In this document: positions 37,494-46,746 of the stretch, piece after piece
How the letters are laid out: each line of letters starts with the position of its first letter
Position numbering within the stretch: position 1 is the first letter of the stretch
Assembly (NCBI RefSeq): GCF_000378605.1
Contig: NZ_KB905155.1
Location: 310,001-374,000 of the forward strand
Source: Thioalkalivibrio sp. ALJ21
GTDB taxonomy: Bacteria; Pseudomonadota; Gammaproteobacteria; Ectothiorhodospirales; Ectothiorhodospiraceae
Direction: 5' to 3'
DNA: 64,000 bases
Program-made: the position numbers and the translations under genes
Notes under the pieces: generated by a model
The model's database searches: none
What the model saw: the letters and a program-made list of their open reading frames with translations, nothing else
What the model was told of the DNA's origin: nothing

Positions 37494-38408
37494 TCAAACG
37501 GCCCGGATCGCGGCCCGCTCCTGTGGCGCGGCGGACTCCGAGGGTTTCGCCGGATTCACATGGCGCGGCTGGTGGCGCGGATCCAGCCCCTGGGCGGCTT
37601 CCTGCTGAGCCTCCTGGGACATGTCCTTCGCGCGGTGCACCAGGAAGTCCACCAGGTGGTTGCGGATCTTGTAGTAGGACTCGTGCTGGTGGAGCGTGGC
37701 GCGTTCGCGGGGGCGCGGAATGTCGATCTTCACCGACTCCGCGACCTTCGCATGCGGGCCGTTGGTCATCAGCAGCACGCGGTCGGCCAGCAGGATCGCC
37801 TCGTCCACGTCGTGCGTGATCATGAACACGGTCTGGTGGGTCTCCGACCAGATCTTAAGGAGCTCTTCCTGGATCACGCCGCGGGTCAAGGCGTCCAGTG
37901 CCCCGAACGGCTCGTCCATCAGCAGAAGTTTCGGTTCGATCGCAAAGGCGCGGGCAATGCCGACACGCTGGCGCATGCCCCCGGAGAGCTGCGAGGGCTT
38001 GCGGTCCATCGCATGATCCAGCCCGACCATCTTCAGATACTTCTCGGCATGGTCCAGACGCTTCTGCTTGCTCCAGTTGGGCCAGCGGGCGCGTACCGCA
38101 AACATCACGTTGTCTCGCGCCGACAGCCAAGGCAGCAGGCTGTGGTTCTGGAAGATCACGCCCTGCTCGAGGCTCGGGCCCTTGATCTCCTTGTTGTCCA
38201 TGATCACGTTGCCGTCGGTCGGCGTGGCCAGGCCGGCGAGCACGTTCAGGATGGTGGATTTGCCGCAGCCGGAGTGGCCGATCAGACAGACGAACTCGCC
38301 TTTCTGGATCTCCAGGTCCACTCCCTCGAAGACCGTCATCAGGTCGTCCGAGTCGGGCTGCGGGAAGCGCTGGCTCAGGTTCTCGATTTCGAGGAATCCC
38401 TTGCTCAT
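37494..38408 (-). CDS. ABC transporter ATPase, nitrate/cyanate/taurine type (system 1)
   Basis: 304 aa. Walker A GHSGCGKSTILNVLAGL, signature LSGGMRQRVGIARAFA, Walker B LLLMDEPFGALDALTR, all of the NrtD/CmpD/TauB class. A C-terminal extension of about 50 residues (after MSQEAQQEAAQG) is not part of the ATPase fold. ATG 38408 gives MSKGFLEIENLSQRFPQPDS; the longer in-frame start at 38555 is rejected. It lies between its permease (29 bp upstream) and cynS (39 bp downstream). Confidence 0.93.
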   Translation of the reverse strand: MSKGFLEIENLSQRFPQPDSDDLMTVFEGVDLEIQKGEFVCLIGHSGCGKSTILNVLAGLATPTDGNVIMDNKEIKGPSLEQGVIFQNHSLLPWLSARDNVMFAVRARWPNWSKQKRLDHAEKYLKMVGLDHAMDRKPSQLSGGMRQRVGIARAFAIEPKLLLMDEPFGALDALTRGVIQEELLKIWSETHQTVFMITHDVDEAILLADRVLLMTNGPHAKVAESVKIDIPRPRERATLHQHESYYKIRNHLVDFLVHRAKDMSQEAQQEAAQGLDPRHQPRHVNPAKPSESAAPQERAAIRAV

Positions 38409-38437
38409 GGTTGTACTCCTGGTTGGGTTGCGCCGAC

Positions 38438-39286
38438 TCAGTCGGCGTAGCGCACGAGTTTGGTGGCCTGGGCGAGGGAGGCATCCAGCAGGAAGCCGAC
38501 AATGCCGATCATGATGATCGCGAAGATCACGCTGGCGAGATCGAGGTTGTTCCACTCGTTCCAGATGTAGTAGCCAATGCCGGTGCCGCCCACGAGCATC
38601 TCGGCGGCGACGATGACCAGCCAGGCGATGCCGATGGAGATGCGCATCCCGGTCAGGATGGTCGGTGCCGCGGCGGGCAGGATCACGGTGAACGCCGTGC
38701 GCACCTTGGACAGCTCATGGGTCTTGGCCACGTTCAGCCAGTCATTGCGCACCGAGGCCACGCCGTAGGCCGTGTTCACCAGCATCGGCCAGATCGAACA
38801 GATGAAGATCACGAAGATCGCCGAGATGTTCGAATCGCGGATCACGAACAGGGCGAGCGGCATCCAGGCCAGGGGCGAGATTGGCTTGAGGATCTGGATG
38901 TAGGGATCGAACGCCTTGTTCAATAGCGGCGACATGCCGATCACGAATCCGAGCGGGATGGCGATCAGCGCGGCCAGGGCAAAGCCCAGCAGGACGCGGT
39001 AGATCGAGTAGGCCAGCTGGATTCCGATGCCCTTGTCGTTCGGGCCTGCGTCGTAGAACGGGTTGCTCAGTTCATTGAAGGCGTGGCTGAACACCTGCGT
39101 CGGGGCGGGGATGCCGCTGCTGGAACTGCGGTCGGTGCCACCTCCCATCAGCTGTTCGTATTCGCTCAGCTCGCCTTGCTGAGGCGCGAGGACCTCCGGG
39201 GCTGTGGCGAGCTGCCACACGCCCAGGAAGGCCACGAGCATCACCAGCGAGAGGACGGTCGCCCGGAAGTTGAGATTGCTCAACAT
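38438..39286 (-). CDS. ABC transporter permease, nitrate/cyanate/taurine type (system 1)
   Basis: 282 aa with about six transmembrane segments after a signal-anchor (VLSLVMLVAFLGVWQLATAP) and a periplasmic loop rich in Ser and Gly. The BPD_transp_1 core includes ILKPISPLAWMPLALFVIRD and the EAA-like loop WLNVAKTHELSKVRTAFTVI. It follows the binding-protein gene after 3 bp. Family members import nitrate, cyanate, bicarbonate or sulfonates, and the sequence alone does not choose. Confidence 0.92.
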   Translation of the reverse strand: MLSNLNFRATVLSLVMLVAFLGVWQLATAPEVLAPQQGELSEYEQLMGGGTDRSSSSGIPAPTQVFSHAFNELSNPFYDAGPNDKGIGIQLAYSIYRVLLGFALAALIAIPLGFVIGMSPLLNKAFDPYIQILKPISPLAWMPLALFVIRDSNISAIFVIFICSIWPMLVNTAYGVASVRNDWLNVAKTHELSKVRTAFTVILPAAAPTILTGMRISIGIAWLVIVAAEMLVGGTGIGYYIWNEWNNLDLASVIFAIIMIGIVGFLLDASLAQATKLVRYAD

Positions 39287-39289
39287 GGC

Positions 39290-40747
39290 TTAGCTCCTGC
39301 GGATTTCGAAGCTGTCGAGATAGCCTTCCGGGTCGGTGTAGTCGAACACCTTGCCCATGATCTCGAAGTTCTTGTACGTGTCGCTGGGTGCCTCGTAGCC
39401 CAGCTCGGTCATCACCTCGGCGCATTCGCTGGCCAGGAAGACGTCTTCGGACAGCTGGTTGTAGTCGAAGTCCCGATCGACATAGCCCCAGCGCTTCATC
39501 TGAGTGAGGATCCAGCTCGCCATCGAGTGCCAGGGGAACGGATCGAAGTCGATCCGGTGCGGGTCGTTCTGCACGTTCCCCAGGCCGTCGGCGTAGCGAC
39601 CGGTGAGGACCTGTTCGACCACCGACTGCGGCTGATTGAGGTAAGCGCGCGGCGAAATGGCCTCGGCGATCTCGGCCCGGTTATCGATGTCCGAACTGTA
39701 CTGCGTGGCTTCGATCAGCGAACGGAACAGCGCCCCGAAGGTATTCGGGTGCTCCTCGGCCCAGGCGGCTGAACAGGCGAAGGCGCAGCACGGGTGCCCA
39801 TCCCAGATATCCTTGGTCAGCATGTGAATGAAGCCGATCTCGTCCCAGACCGCGCGCTGGTTGAAGGGGTCGGGGGCCAGGTAGCCGTCGACGTTCTCGG
39901 CGCGCAGGTTGGCCACCATCTCCGGCGGCGGGACGACGCGGATGCTGATATCGCGATCGGGGTCCAGCCCGTGCTCGGCGACCAGGTAGCGCAGCAGGAA
40001 GTTGTGCATCGAGTACTCGAAGGGCACGGCGAAGGTGAAGCCCTTCCAGTCCTTCGGGTCCCGCTTGTCCTTGTGCTTGTTGTGCAGGGTGATGGCCTGG
40101 CCGTTGATGTTCTCCACCGCCGGCATGATGTAGTGCTCGCGCGAGGAGCCCGAGCCCAGGGTCATCGACAGTGGCATCGGCGAGAGCATGTGGGAGGCGT
40201 CGTATTCACCCGACAGCGACATGTCACGGGCGACGGCCCAGCCGGCGGTCTTGATTACGTCCACGTCAAGGCCGTGGCGCTCGTAGAAGCCCATCGGGTG
40301 GGCCATGATGATCGGCGTGGCGCAGGTGATCGGCACGAAGCCGACGCGCAGCTTGGTCTTCTCCAGCGGCCCGCCGTCCTTGATGGCGGCCTTCACCTTG
40401 TCCAGAGGCATGACCGAGCCCAGTGCCGCGGCCAGGGTGCCGCCACCCAGCATCTGCAGGAAGCGCCGGCGGTTGATCTCGTTGTGGCCGAACATGCCGC
40501 GCACCACCGCGCTTTCGACCGCGCGGTCGATCAGGGCCTCTTCGTCCAGCGTGTCCTGGGCCTTGTGCTCCGCATGGCGCGGCTCGGTCGTGGCGAATTC
40601 GCCGTTGTCCATTCGGCGTTCGAGGTTGGGGTCGGCGGTGTCGAAGCAGCTGCACTGACCTGGGCCGTGATGGCCGTGGCGGCAGGCACTGTCGTGGCGC
40701 AGATCCACGTTGGCATCAAACGGGTCGCTTAGGCTCTTGGTCGGCAT
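39290..40747 (-). CDS. NrtA/CmpA-type substrate-binding protein with Cys/His-rich pre-Tat extension (system 1)
   Basis: 485 aa from ATG 40747. Residues 1-92 form an unusual N-terminal extension with a Cys/His cluster (SACRHGHHGPGQCSCFD). A twin-arginine signal follows (NRRRFLQMLGGGTLAAALG, Arg 93-95). The mature part has KLRVGFVPITCATPIIMAHP, a periplasmic binding fold, and HPCCAFACS. Tat export implies the protein may fold or bind a cofactor before export. The closest families bind nitrate, bicarbonate or cyanate. First gene of the sigma-54 operon ending in cynS. Confidence 0.9.
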   Translation of the reverse strand: MPTKSLSDPFDANVDLRHDSACRHGHHGPGQCSCFDTADPNLERRMDNGEFATTEPRHAEHKAQDTLDEEALIDRAVESAVVRGMFGHNEINRRRFLQMLGGGTLAAALGSVMPLDKVKAAIKDGGPLEKTKLRVGFVPITCATPIIMAHPMGFYERHGLDVDVIKTAGWAVARDMSLSGEYDASHMLSPMPLSMTLGSGSSREHYIMPAVENINGQAITLHNKHKDKRDPKDWKGFTFAVPFEYSMHNFLLRYLVAEHGLDPDRDISIRVVPPPEMVANLRAENVDGYLAPDPFNQRAVWDEIGFIHMLTKDIWDGHPCCAFACSAAWAEEHPNTFGALFRSLIEATQYSSDIDNRAEIAEAISPRAYLNQPQSVVEQVLTGRYADGLGNVQNDPHRIDFDPFPWHSMASWILTQMKRWGYVDRDFDYNQLSEDVFLASECAEVMTELGYEAPSDTYKNFEIMGKVFDYTDPEGYLDSFEIRRS

Positions 40748-40811
40748 GGCGATGTTCTCCTGGGTGGACGGATTCAAAACGGGGCGGTTGTGTCGCCCAT
40801 GCCCAAGGGGT

Positions 40812-40827
40812 TGCAGAAGCCATGCCA
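40812..40827 (-). promoter_or_regulatory. Sigma-54 (-24/-12) promoter of the system 1-cynS operon
   Basis: On the - strand, TGGCATGGCTTCTGCA has GG and GC correctly spaced, against consensus TGGCACG-N4-TTGCA. It ends 65 bp before the first start codon. The neighbouring gene encodes a sigma-54 activator, and the same core TGGCA-N2-GCTTCTGCA recurs at 46068. Confidence 0.87.
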
Positions 40828-40865
40828 AGAAAGGAAATGACGAGCTTTGGGAGTTGGCGGCGAGG

Positions 40866-40913
40866 TGTCCGGCGACACTTGGTCGACACTCTGGACAGAG
40901 TGGACAAAGTGTC
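40866..40913 (-). promoter_or_regulatory. Upstream activator site cluster (GACA repeats), system 1 promoter
   Basis: GACA occurs at 40874, 40885, 40894 and 40903, spaced 11, 9 and 9 bp. Inverted repeats include TGTCCGGCGACA (40866-40877), CACTCT-N4-AGAGTG (40887-40902) and GACAAAGTGTC (40903-40913). The last recurs at 45958-45968. The cluster is 40-100 bp upstream of the -24/-12 promoter, the right place for enhancer sites. Binding by the adjacent activator is inferred. Confidence 0.65.
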
Positions 40914-40936
40914 GTTATTAAACGGCTTGATTGCTT

Positions 40937-42577
<1,641 letters not shown>

Positions 42578-42596
42578 GGCTGGGTATATGCAGAAA

Positions 42597-42639
42597 GCCT
42601 GCCAGCCCGTATTTCCTGTCGTAAGGCGGGCTGGCAGGC
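42597..42639 (-). repeat. Perfect 13-bp hairpin upstream of the activator gene
   Basis: GCCTGCCAGCCCG (42597-42609) and CGGGCTGGCAGGC (42627-42639) pair perfectly around a 17-nt loop, 20 bp upstream of the activator start. Leftward it is followed only by TTTC, so it may attenuate rather than end transcription from the second transporter operon into the activator gene. Confidence 0.7.
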
Positions 42640-42667
42640 GGTTTTGTGGTCTGTTGTGGTGCTGTCT

Positions 42668-42704
42668 GCCTCGCCGCGGGGCGTGTATTGCACCGCGGCG
42701 AGGC
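42668..42704 (-). repeat. Perfect 12-bp hairpin after the system 2 permease gene
   Basis: GCCTCGCCGCGG (42668-42679) and CCGCGGCGAGGC (42693-42704) pair perfectly with a 13-nt loop, 16 bp beyond the permease stop. There is no T tract. Together with the next hairpin it suggests processing, stabilisation or partial termination in this 143-bp spacer. Confidence 0.7.
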
Positions 42705-42720
42705 TTGCGACTTGCTAAAT

Positions 42721-43560
42721 CTAGCTCTCGGCGTGGTAGCTGCTGCGCTTGATCAGGCGCACGCAGATCGCGTCGAGCATGTAGCCGATGATGCCAATCA
42801 CCAGCACGAAGGCCGCCAGCTTGTCGTACTCCAGCGTGTCGCGGGCATCGTTGATCGCATAGCCCAGCCCGGAGGTGACACCGAGGTACTCGGCGGGAAC
42901 CAGCACGATCCAGGCCACACCTACCGCCAGGCGGATGCCGGCAAACACATCCTGGGCGATCGCGGGCATCACGATGTAGCGCAGGGTGTGGATCGGGTTG
43001 GCCCCGAGGTTGGAGCCCACCTTCAGCCACATCGGGTCGATGCGCTGGACGCCATGGGCCGTGGCATAGGTGATCGGCCAAATCGCGGCGATCGCGATCA
43101 GGAAAATGATCGCCCCGTCCCAGGTGGCGAAGGCCAGCACCGCAATCGGCATCCAGGCCAGCGGCGAGATCATGCGCAGGAACTGGAACGGCACATGGGT
43201 GATCTGCTTCAGCGTCAGGAAGTAGCCGATCATTACGCCCATCGGCACGCCGATCGCGATGGCATAGAACAGGCCCCAGCCCACGCGGTACAGGCTGGAC
43301 TCGATCGGTTTCCAGACGTTGCCGGAGCTGACCAGGTCCCAGAATGCCGCAAGGGTCGGCCCGGGGGCGAAGCTGGCGAACGCCATCGTGTCCTCGTTAT
43401 TGGCGATCAGCCAGCCGCCCCACCACCACAGGGCGAAGAGCCCGGCGATGCCCACCGTCGGGTACTGCACCCGGCGCCGGACCTGATCCGCCAGCCGCAG
43501 GAACGGGATCATCCGTTCCAGGGCCGGGTTCAGCTCGTTCATTGTGGCTTCGCGGTTCAT
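42721..43560 (-). CDS. ABC transporter permease, nitrate/cyanate/taurine type (system 2)
   Basis: 279 aa. BPD_transp_1 permease with about six transmembrane segments. Characteristic stretches are FLRMISPLAWMPIAVLAFAT, MWLKVGSNLGANPIHTLRYI (EAA-like loop) and GVAWIVLVPAEYLGVTSGLG. The start overlaps the end of the system 2 binding-protein gene by 4 bp. It has diverged clearly from the system 1 permease, so the two systems are not a recent duplication. Confidence 0.92.
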   Translation of the reverse strand: MNREATMNELNPALERMIPFLRLADQVRRRVQYPTVGIAGLFALWWWGGWLIANNEDTMAFASFAPGPTLAAFWDLVSSGNVWKPIESSLYRVGWGLFYAIAIGVPMGVMIGYFLTLKQITHVPFQFLRMISPLAWMPIAVLAFATWDGAIIFLIAIAAIWPITYATAHGVQRIDPMWLKVGSNLGANPIHTLRYIVMPAIAQDVFAGIRLAVGVAWIVLVPAEYLGVTSGLGYAINDARDTLEYDKLAAFVLVIGIIGYMLDAICVRLIKRSSYHAES

Positions 43561-44840
43561 AGCGCGATCACCTCCTCGCGCGCGAACGGCGAATCGAGGT
43601 CCACGCCGGGCGCGTCGTGCCAGGCGGTGTGCTTCTCCATCGCCTTTTTCACGAACTCGTAGTTCACCAGGTCGTCGGTCACGAAGTCGGGATCCAGGTC
43701 CTGAAGGAAGGTGGTGTCGCCACCGACCAGGGTCTCGTTCATCGCGCTGACCAGATACTTCGTGGCGGACGGATAGGGCCAGGGCGAGAAGTCGATGCGA
43801 CCGTTACCCCAGTCGGCGTTGCGGATCGCGCCGCTGTCGGCGTAGGTAGAGTCGTTGGTGTAGTTGGTCATGGCCCGTTCCACCACGCCGGCCGGCATCG
43901 GCAGGTAGCCCTTGCCGTCACGCGAGAGCAGGGTGGCGACCGCCTTCTTGTCCTCCTGGATGGTGCCCTGCGCGCGGACCACGGCGTTCATGACCTTCTG
44001 CGTCCATTCCGGCTCGCGGTCGGTCAGGCGCTCGTTCATGCAGATCACGCAGCAGGGATGGTTCTTCCAGATATCGCCGGTAAAGCGCAGCAGGTTGCCG
44101 TGGGCCAGCATCTCGCCCGCCGCGTTGAAGGGCTCGGCCACGATGAACGCATCGATGGAGCGCGCGGCCAGGGCCGGCGGCATGTCCGGCGGCGGCATCA
44201 GCATCAGGTTGACCTCGTGCGACTCGAGCGCCGCTCCCTGGTCACGGATCACCGGAGTCAGCCCGGCGTCGCGCAGGGCCATCTGCATCACCACGTTGTG
44301 CATGGAGTACCAGTAGGGCACGGCCACGCTCTTGCCGCCGAGGTCCGAGAAGTCCTTGACCTCTACGTGGCGCCCGGTGACCACGGCCGATCCGTTGATA
44401 TGGGCCCAGGACATGATCTTGACCGGGAAATCGTTCTGATAGCGCATCCACAGGGGGATGGGCTTCAACAGATGCACGAGATTGAAGCGGTTGGCGGCGA
44501 AGGATTCGATTAGCGGCGACCAGCCCCGGATCAATGTCGGATCGGCGACCTCCAGGCCCTCGTCCTCGAAATAGCCCTCGGAGTGGGCCACCAGCAGCGC
44601 GGCGGCATCGGTGATCGGGATGTAGCCGATTCGCACCACGCCGTCGAAGTCACGGGTGATCCCTTCAGGTTCTTCCAGGCCGTCCGGCTCGGCGCCGAAC
44701 AATGATCCCGGCAGGGCGAGACCGGTGCCGGCCAGCCCGCCGACCGCGGCGGTGCGCAGGAAGTTGCGCCGCGAGAAGTTGGTCGACAGTAGCTGGTCGA
44801 GCTCGCGGTCGATGTCGTGGTGGTGGTCGCAGTTGCACAT
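43557..44840 (-). CDS. NrtA-type substrate-binding protein with Cys/His-rich N-terminus (system 2)
   Basis: 427 aa. It begins MCNCDHHHDIDRELDQLLS, a compact Cys/His cluster, then a twin-arginine signal SRRNFLRTAAVGGLAGTGLA (Arg24-Arg25). The mature domain has VVRIGYIPITDAAALLVAHS, VPYWYSMHNVVMQMALRDAG and NHPCCVICMNERL, the HPCC motif shared with the system 1 protein. Export of a folded protein with a metal-binding-like leader is unusual for an ABC binding protein. AAGGAA lies about 8 bp before the ATG. Confidence 0.9.
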   Translation of the reverse strand: MCNCDHHHDIDRELDQLLSTNFSRRNFLRTAAVGGLAGTGLALPGSLFGAEPDGLEEPEGITRDFDGVVRIGYIPITDAAALLVAHSEGYFEDEGLEVADPTLIRGWSPLIESFAANRFNLVHLLKPIPLWMRYQNDFPVKIMSWAHINGSAVVTGRHVEVKDFSDLGGKSVAVPYWYSMHNVVMQMALRDAGLTPVIRDQGAALESHEVNLMLMPPPDMPPALAARSIDAFIVAEPFNAAGEMLAHGNLLRFTGDIWKNHPCCVICMNERLTDREPEWTQKVMNAVVRAQGTIQEDKKAVATLLSRDGKGYLPMPAGVVERAMTNYTNDSTYADSGAIRNADWGNGRIDFSPWPYPSATKYLVSAMNETLVGGDTTFLQDLDPDFVTDDLVNYEFVKKAMEKHTAWHDAPGVDLDSPFAREEVIAL

Positions 44841-44899
44841 GATGGTGGTTCCTTTTTTCGCGATGACGGTGACGACGGGTAACGGTTGGTTGCGGCTTC

Positions 44900-45730
44900 T
44901 CAGGCCGCGCGGATCCGCGCCTGACGACGACTGGACTCGCTTTCGGGTTCTGCTTCGGCGCGGGGTTGCACCCCGGAGCCGCCCGGGTGGCGGGTGGCAC
45001 CAAAGAACTCCATGAGCTCGCTCTTGAGATCGACGAAACGGTGGCTGGCGCGATCACGGGGGTAGGGGAGTTCCACCTTCAGCTCGGCGGTGATCGTGCC
45101 GGGGTTGGAGCCCATCACCAGCACGCGGTCGGCCATGGCGACGGCTTCGTCGATGTCGTGGGTAACAAACACCACGGAGATGCCGCGTTCGCGTGCCAGG
45201 CGAGTGACTTCGTCCTGCAGGGCGACACGGGTAAAGGCGTCCAGCGCGGAGAACGGCTCGTCCAGCAACAGCAGTTCCGGGTCCGTCGCCAGGCTGCGGG
45301 CCAGGGCGACGCGCTGCTGCTGCCCCCCCGAGAGCGACTGCACGTTCACCTCGGCCTTGTCCGCCAGGCCCACCGTGTCCAGGAGTTGATCGATGCGGTC
45401 TTTCAGACCTTTCCGGCGACCCTGGAAGATCAGCCCCAGCGAGGCGTTCTTGCGCACGGTCATCCAGGGATAGAGCGAGGGCTTCTGGAACATCATGTTC
45501 CAGCGCGGGCTCGGCTTGATCACCTGCTGGCCGTTGATGCGCACGCAGCCATCGCTGGGCAGCAGCAGCCCGGCGAGCATATGCAGCAGGGTGGATTTGC
45601 CGCAGCCACTCTGGCCGATCAGGGCGACCGTTTCGCCCGGTGCGACGGTGACCTCGATGTCCTTCAGGGTCGGGTCTTCCTGACCCGGATAGTGGTGGGT
45701 GATGTAGTCGATGGAGATGGCGGCGCCCAT
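44900..45730 (-). CDS. ABC transporter ATPase, nitrate/cyanate/taurine type (system 2)
   Basis: 276 aa. Walker A GQSGCGKSTLLHMLAGL, signature [16 protein letters not shown], Walker B LLLLDEPFSALDAFTR. Closest in type to TauB/SsuB/NrtD. First gene of the leftward system 2 operon (ATPase, binding protein, permease), preceded 66 bp upstream by a -24/-12 candidate. A C-terminal tail of about 25 residues is rich in Glu and Arg. Confidence 0.93.
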   Translation of the reverse strand: MGAAISIDYITHHYPGQEDPTLKDIEVTVAPGETVALIGQSGCGKSTLLHMLAGLLLPSDGCVRINGQQVIKPSPRWNMMFQKPSLYPWMTVRKNASLGLIFQGRRKGLKDRIDQLLDTVGLADKAEVNVQSLSGGQQQRVALARSLATDPELLLLDEPFSALDAFTRVALQDEVTRLARERGISVVFVTHDIDEAVAMADRVLVMGSNPGTITAELKVELPYPRDRASHRFVDLKSELMEFFGATRHPGGSGVQPRAEAEPESESSRRQARIRAA

Positions 45731-45795
45731 GGCATTTCCCTCGTAAGCCTGCGTTCATGTGCCGCCCGGTGGACGGCGCGTTCACAGGGGTCCTT

Positions 45796-45810
45796 ACAAG
45801 GCGCGTGCCA
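45796..45810 (-). promoter_or_regulatory. Sigma-54 promoter candidate of the system 2 operon
   Basis: On the - strand TGGCACGCGCCTTGT has a perfect -24 box (TGGCACG) and correct spacing; the -12 box is TTGT rather than TTGC. It ends 66 bp before the ATPase start, almost the same distance as the system 1 promoter (65 bp). The -12 deviation lowers confidence. Confidence 0.6.
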
Positions 45811-45948
45811 AACCTCGCGATGTGAGCCCCACAGGGTTCACGGTCCCTCCGATAAATGGCGACGTGGAGCCGTTCCGCAGGTCTTGAATCGCGGCAGGGC
45901 TGGGATATCTGTTGGTGTCGAGCAGCCTCGGGCGTCCGGTACGTCGCG

Positions 45949-45985
45949 GACAAAGACGACAAAGTGTCCGGCTTGGCCGACAAAG
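45949..45985. promoter_or_regulatory. Upstream activator site cluster (GACAAAG repeats), divergent region
   Basis: GACAAAG occurs at 45949, 45958 and 45979. The palindrome GACAAAGTGTC (45958-45968) is identical to one upstream of the system 1 promoter (40903-40913). GGAC-ACATC-GTCC follows at about 45987-45999. The block is about 83 bp upstream of the rightward promoter and about 140 bp upstream of the leftward one, suitable for a sigma-54 activator acting both ways. Confidence 0.68.
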
Positions 45986-46067
45986 CGGACACATCGTCCG
46001 GTCCGGGTGACTGGTCAATTTGTCGCGTTCAGGCGGAAATCGCTTCATGAAGCCGTTTTTCGGCGAT

Positions 46068-46083
46068 TGGCACAGCTTCTGCA
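46068..46083 (+). promoter_or_regulatory. Sigma-54 (-24/-12) promoter of the osmC-flavoprotein operon
   Basis: TGGCACAGCTTCTGCA has the invariant GG and GC at the right spacing and shares TGGCA-N2-GCTTCTGCA with the system 1 promoter on the other strand at 40812. The first gene starts 81 bp downstream. Confidence 0.9.
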
Positions 46084-46164
46084 CTGTGCTGGTCGACCCG
46101 GGGCAATCCGGGATGGTCACCCAAGCGGTGGCCGTAACCGCCAACCATCGAGAGGAGCTACACC

Positions 46165-46713
46165 ATGTCCACTGCCGAAGCCACCACCACCCTGTCCATG
46201 AACGCGCTGGAGCCGATCGACCAGAACGGTCTCAACGATCTGGCCGCCAAGGGCAAGGCCAACCCGGAGAGCATCGTCACCCTGAAGGCCACCACGGTCT
46301 GCGAGGGCAAGTTCCGCAACCTGACCTATGTGCGTGATCTGGATGCGCATGTAATCGACGAGCCGCCGCACCTGCTGGGCGACGACACCGCCCCCAACCC
46401 CTCCGAGGCCGTGCTGGCCAGCCTGGGCGCCTGCCTGTCGGTCGGCATGCACGCCAACGCCATCGACCGCGGCATCACGCTGACCAAGCTGGAGCTGACG
46501 CTGGAGGGCGACATCAACGTGACCGCCGTCTGGGGGGTGGGCGATACCGACGTCAACAAGCGGCTCGGCTTCACCGATATCCGAGTGAAGGCCCACCTGG
46601 AGGGCGATGCCAGCGAGGAGCAACTGAAAGAGCTGGTGGCCCATGCCGACTTCTGGTCGCCCGTGGCCAACACCATGCGCAACCCGGTTGGTGTCAGCGT
46701 CGAGCTGGCCTGA
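46165..46713 (+). CDS. OsmC-family protein lacking the second active-site cysteine
   Basis: 182 aa. The OsmC/Ohr fold is indicated by APNPSEAVLASLGACLSVGM, with the peroxidatic-type Cys, and by the C-terminal ADFWSPVANTMRNPVGV. In Ohr and OsmC the latter motif normally carries a second Cys (CPV); here it is SPV, so classical dithiol peroxidase chemistry is unlikely. An extra Cys lies at TTVCEGKF. GAGGAG precedes the ATG. First gene of a sigma-54-driven operon. Its partner substrate is unknown. Confidence 0.88.
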   Translation: MSTAEATTTLSMNALEPIDQNGLNDLAAKGKANPESIVTLKATTVCEGKFRNLTYVRDLDAHVIDEPPHLLGDDTAPNPSEAVLASLGACLSVGMHANAIDRGITLTKLELTLEGDINVTAVWGVGDTDVNKRLGFTDIRVKAHLEGDASEEQLKELVAHADFWSPVANTMRNPVGVSVELA

Positions 46714-46746
46714 ACCAACTGCCATCCCGAACGGGAGAGAGAACCC

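Larger units (their letters stand above)
45731..46164. other. 434-bp divergent control region between system 2 and the osmC operon
   Basis: No coding sequence is supported here. The stretch holds a leftward sigma-54 candidate (45796-45810), a rightward sigma-54 promoter (46068-46083) and, between them, a block of GACA/TGTC repeats (about 45935-46005). The layout is that of a shared enhancer serving two divergent sigma-54 promoters. Confidence 0.8.

Noticed and set aside
40866-40913. NifA-type upstream sites (TGT-N10-ACA) for the NifA-like activator
   Set aside because: No copy with the 10-bp spacing was found here or at 45949-45985; the repeats are GACA/TGTC types with other spacings.
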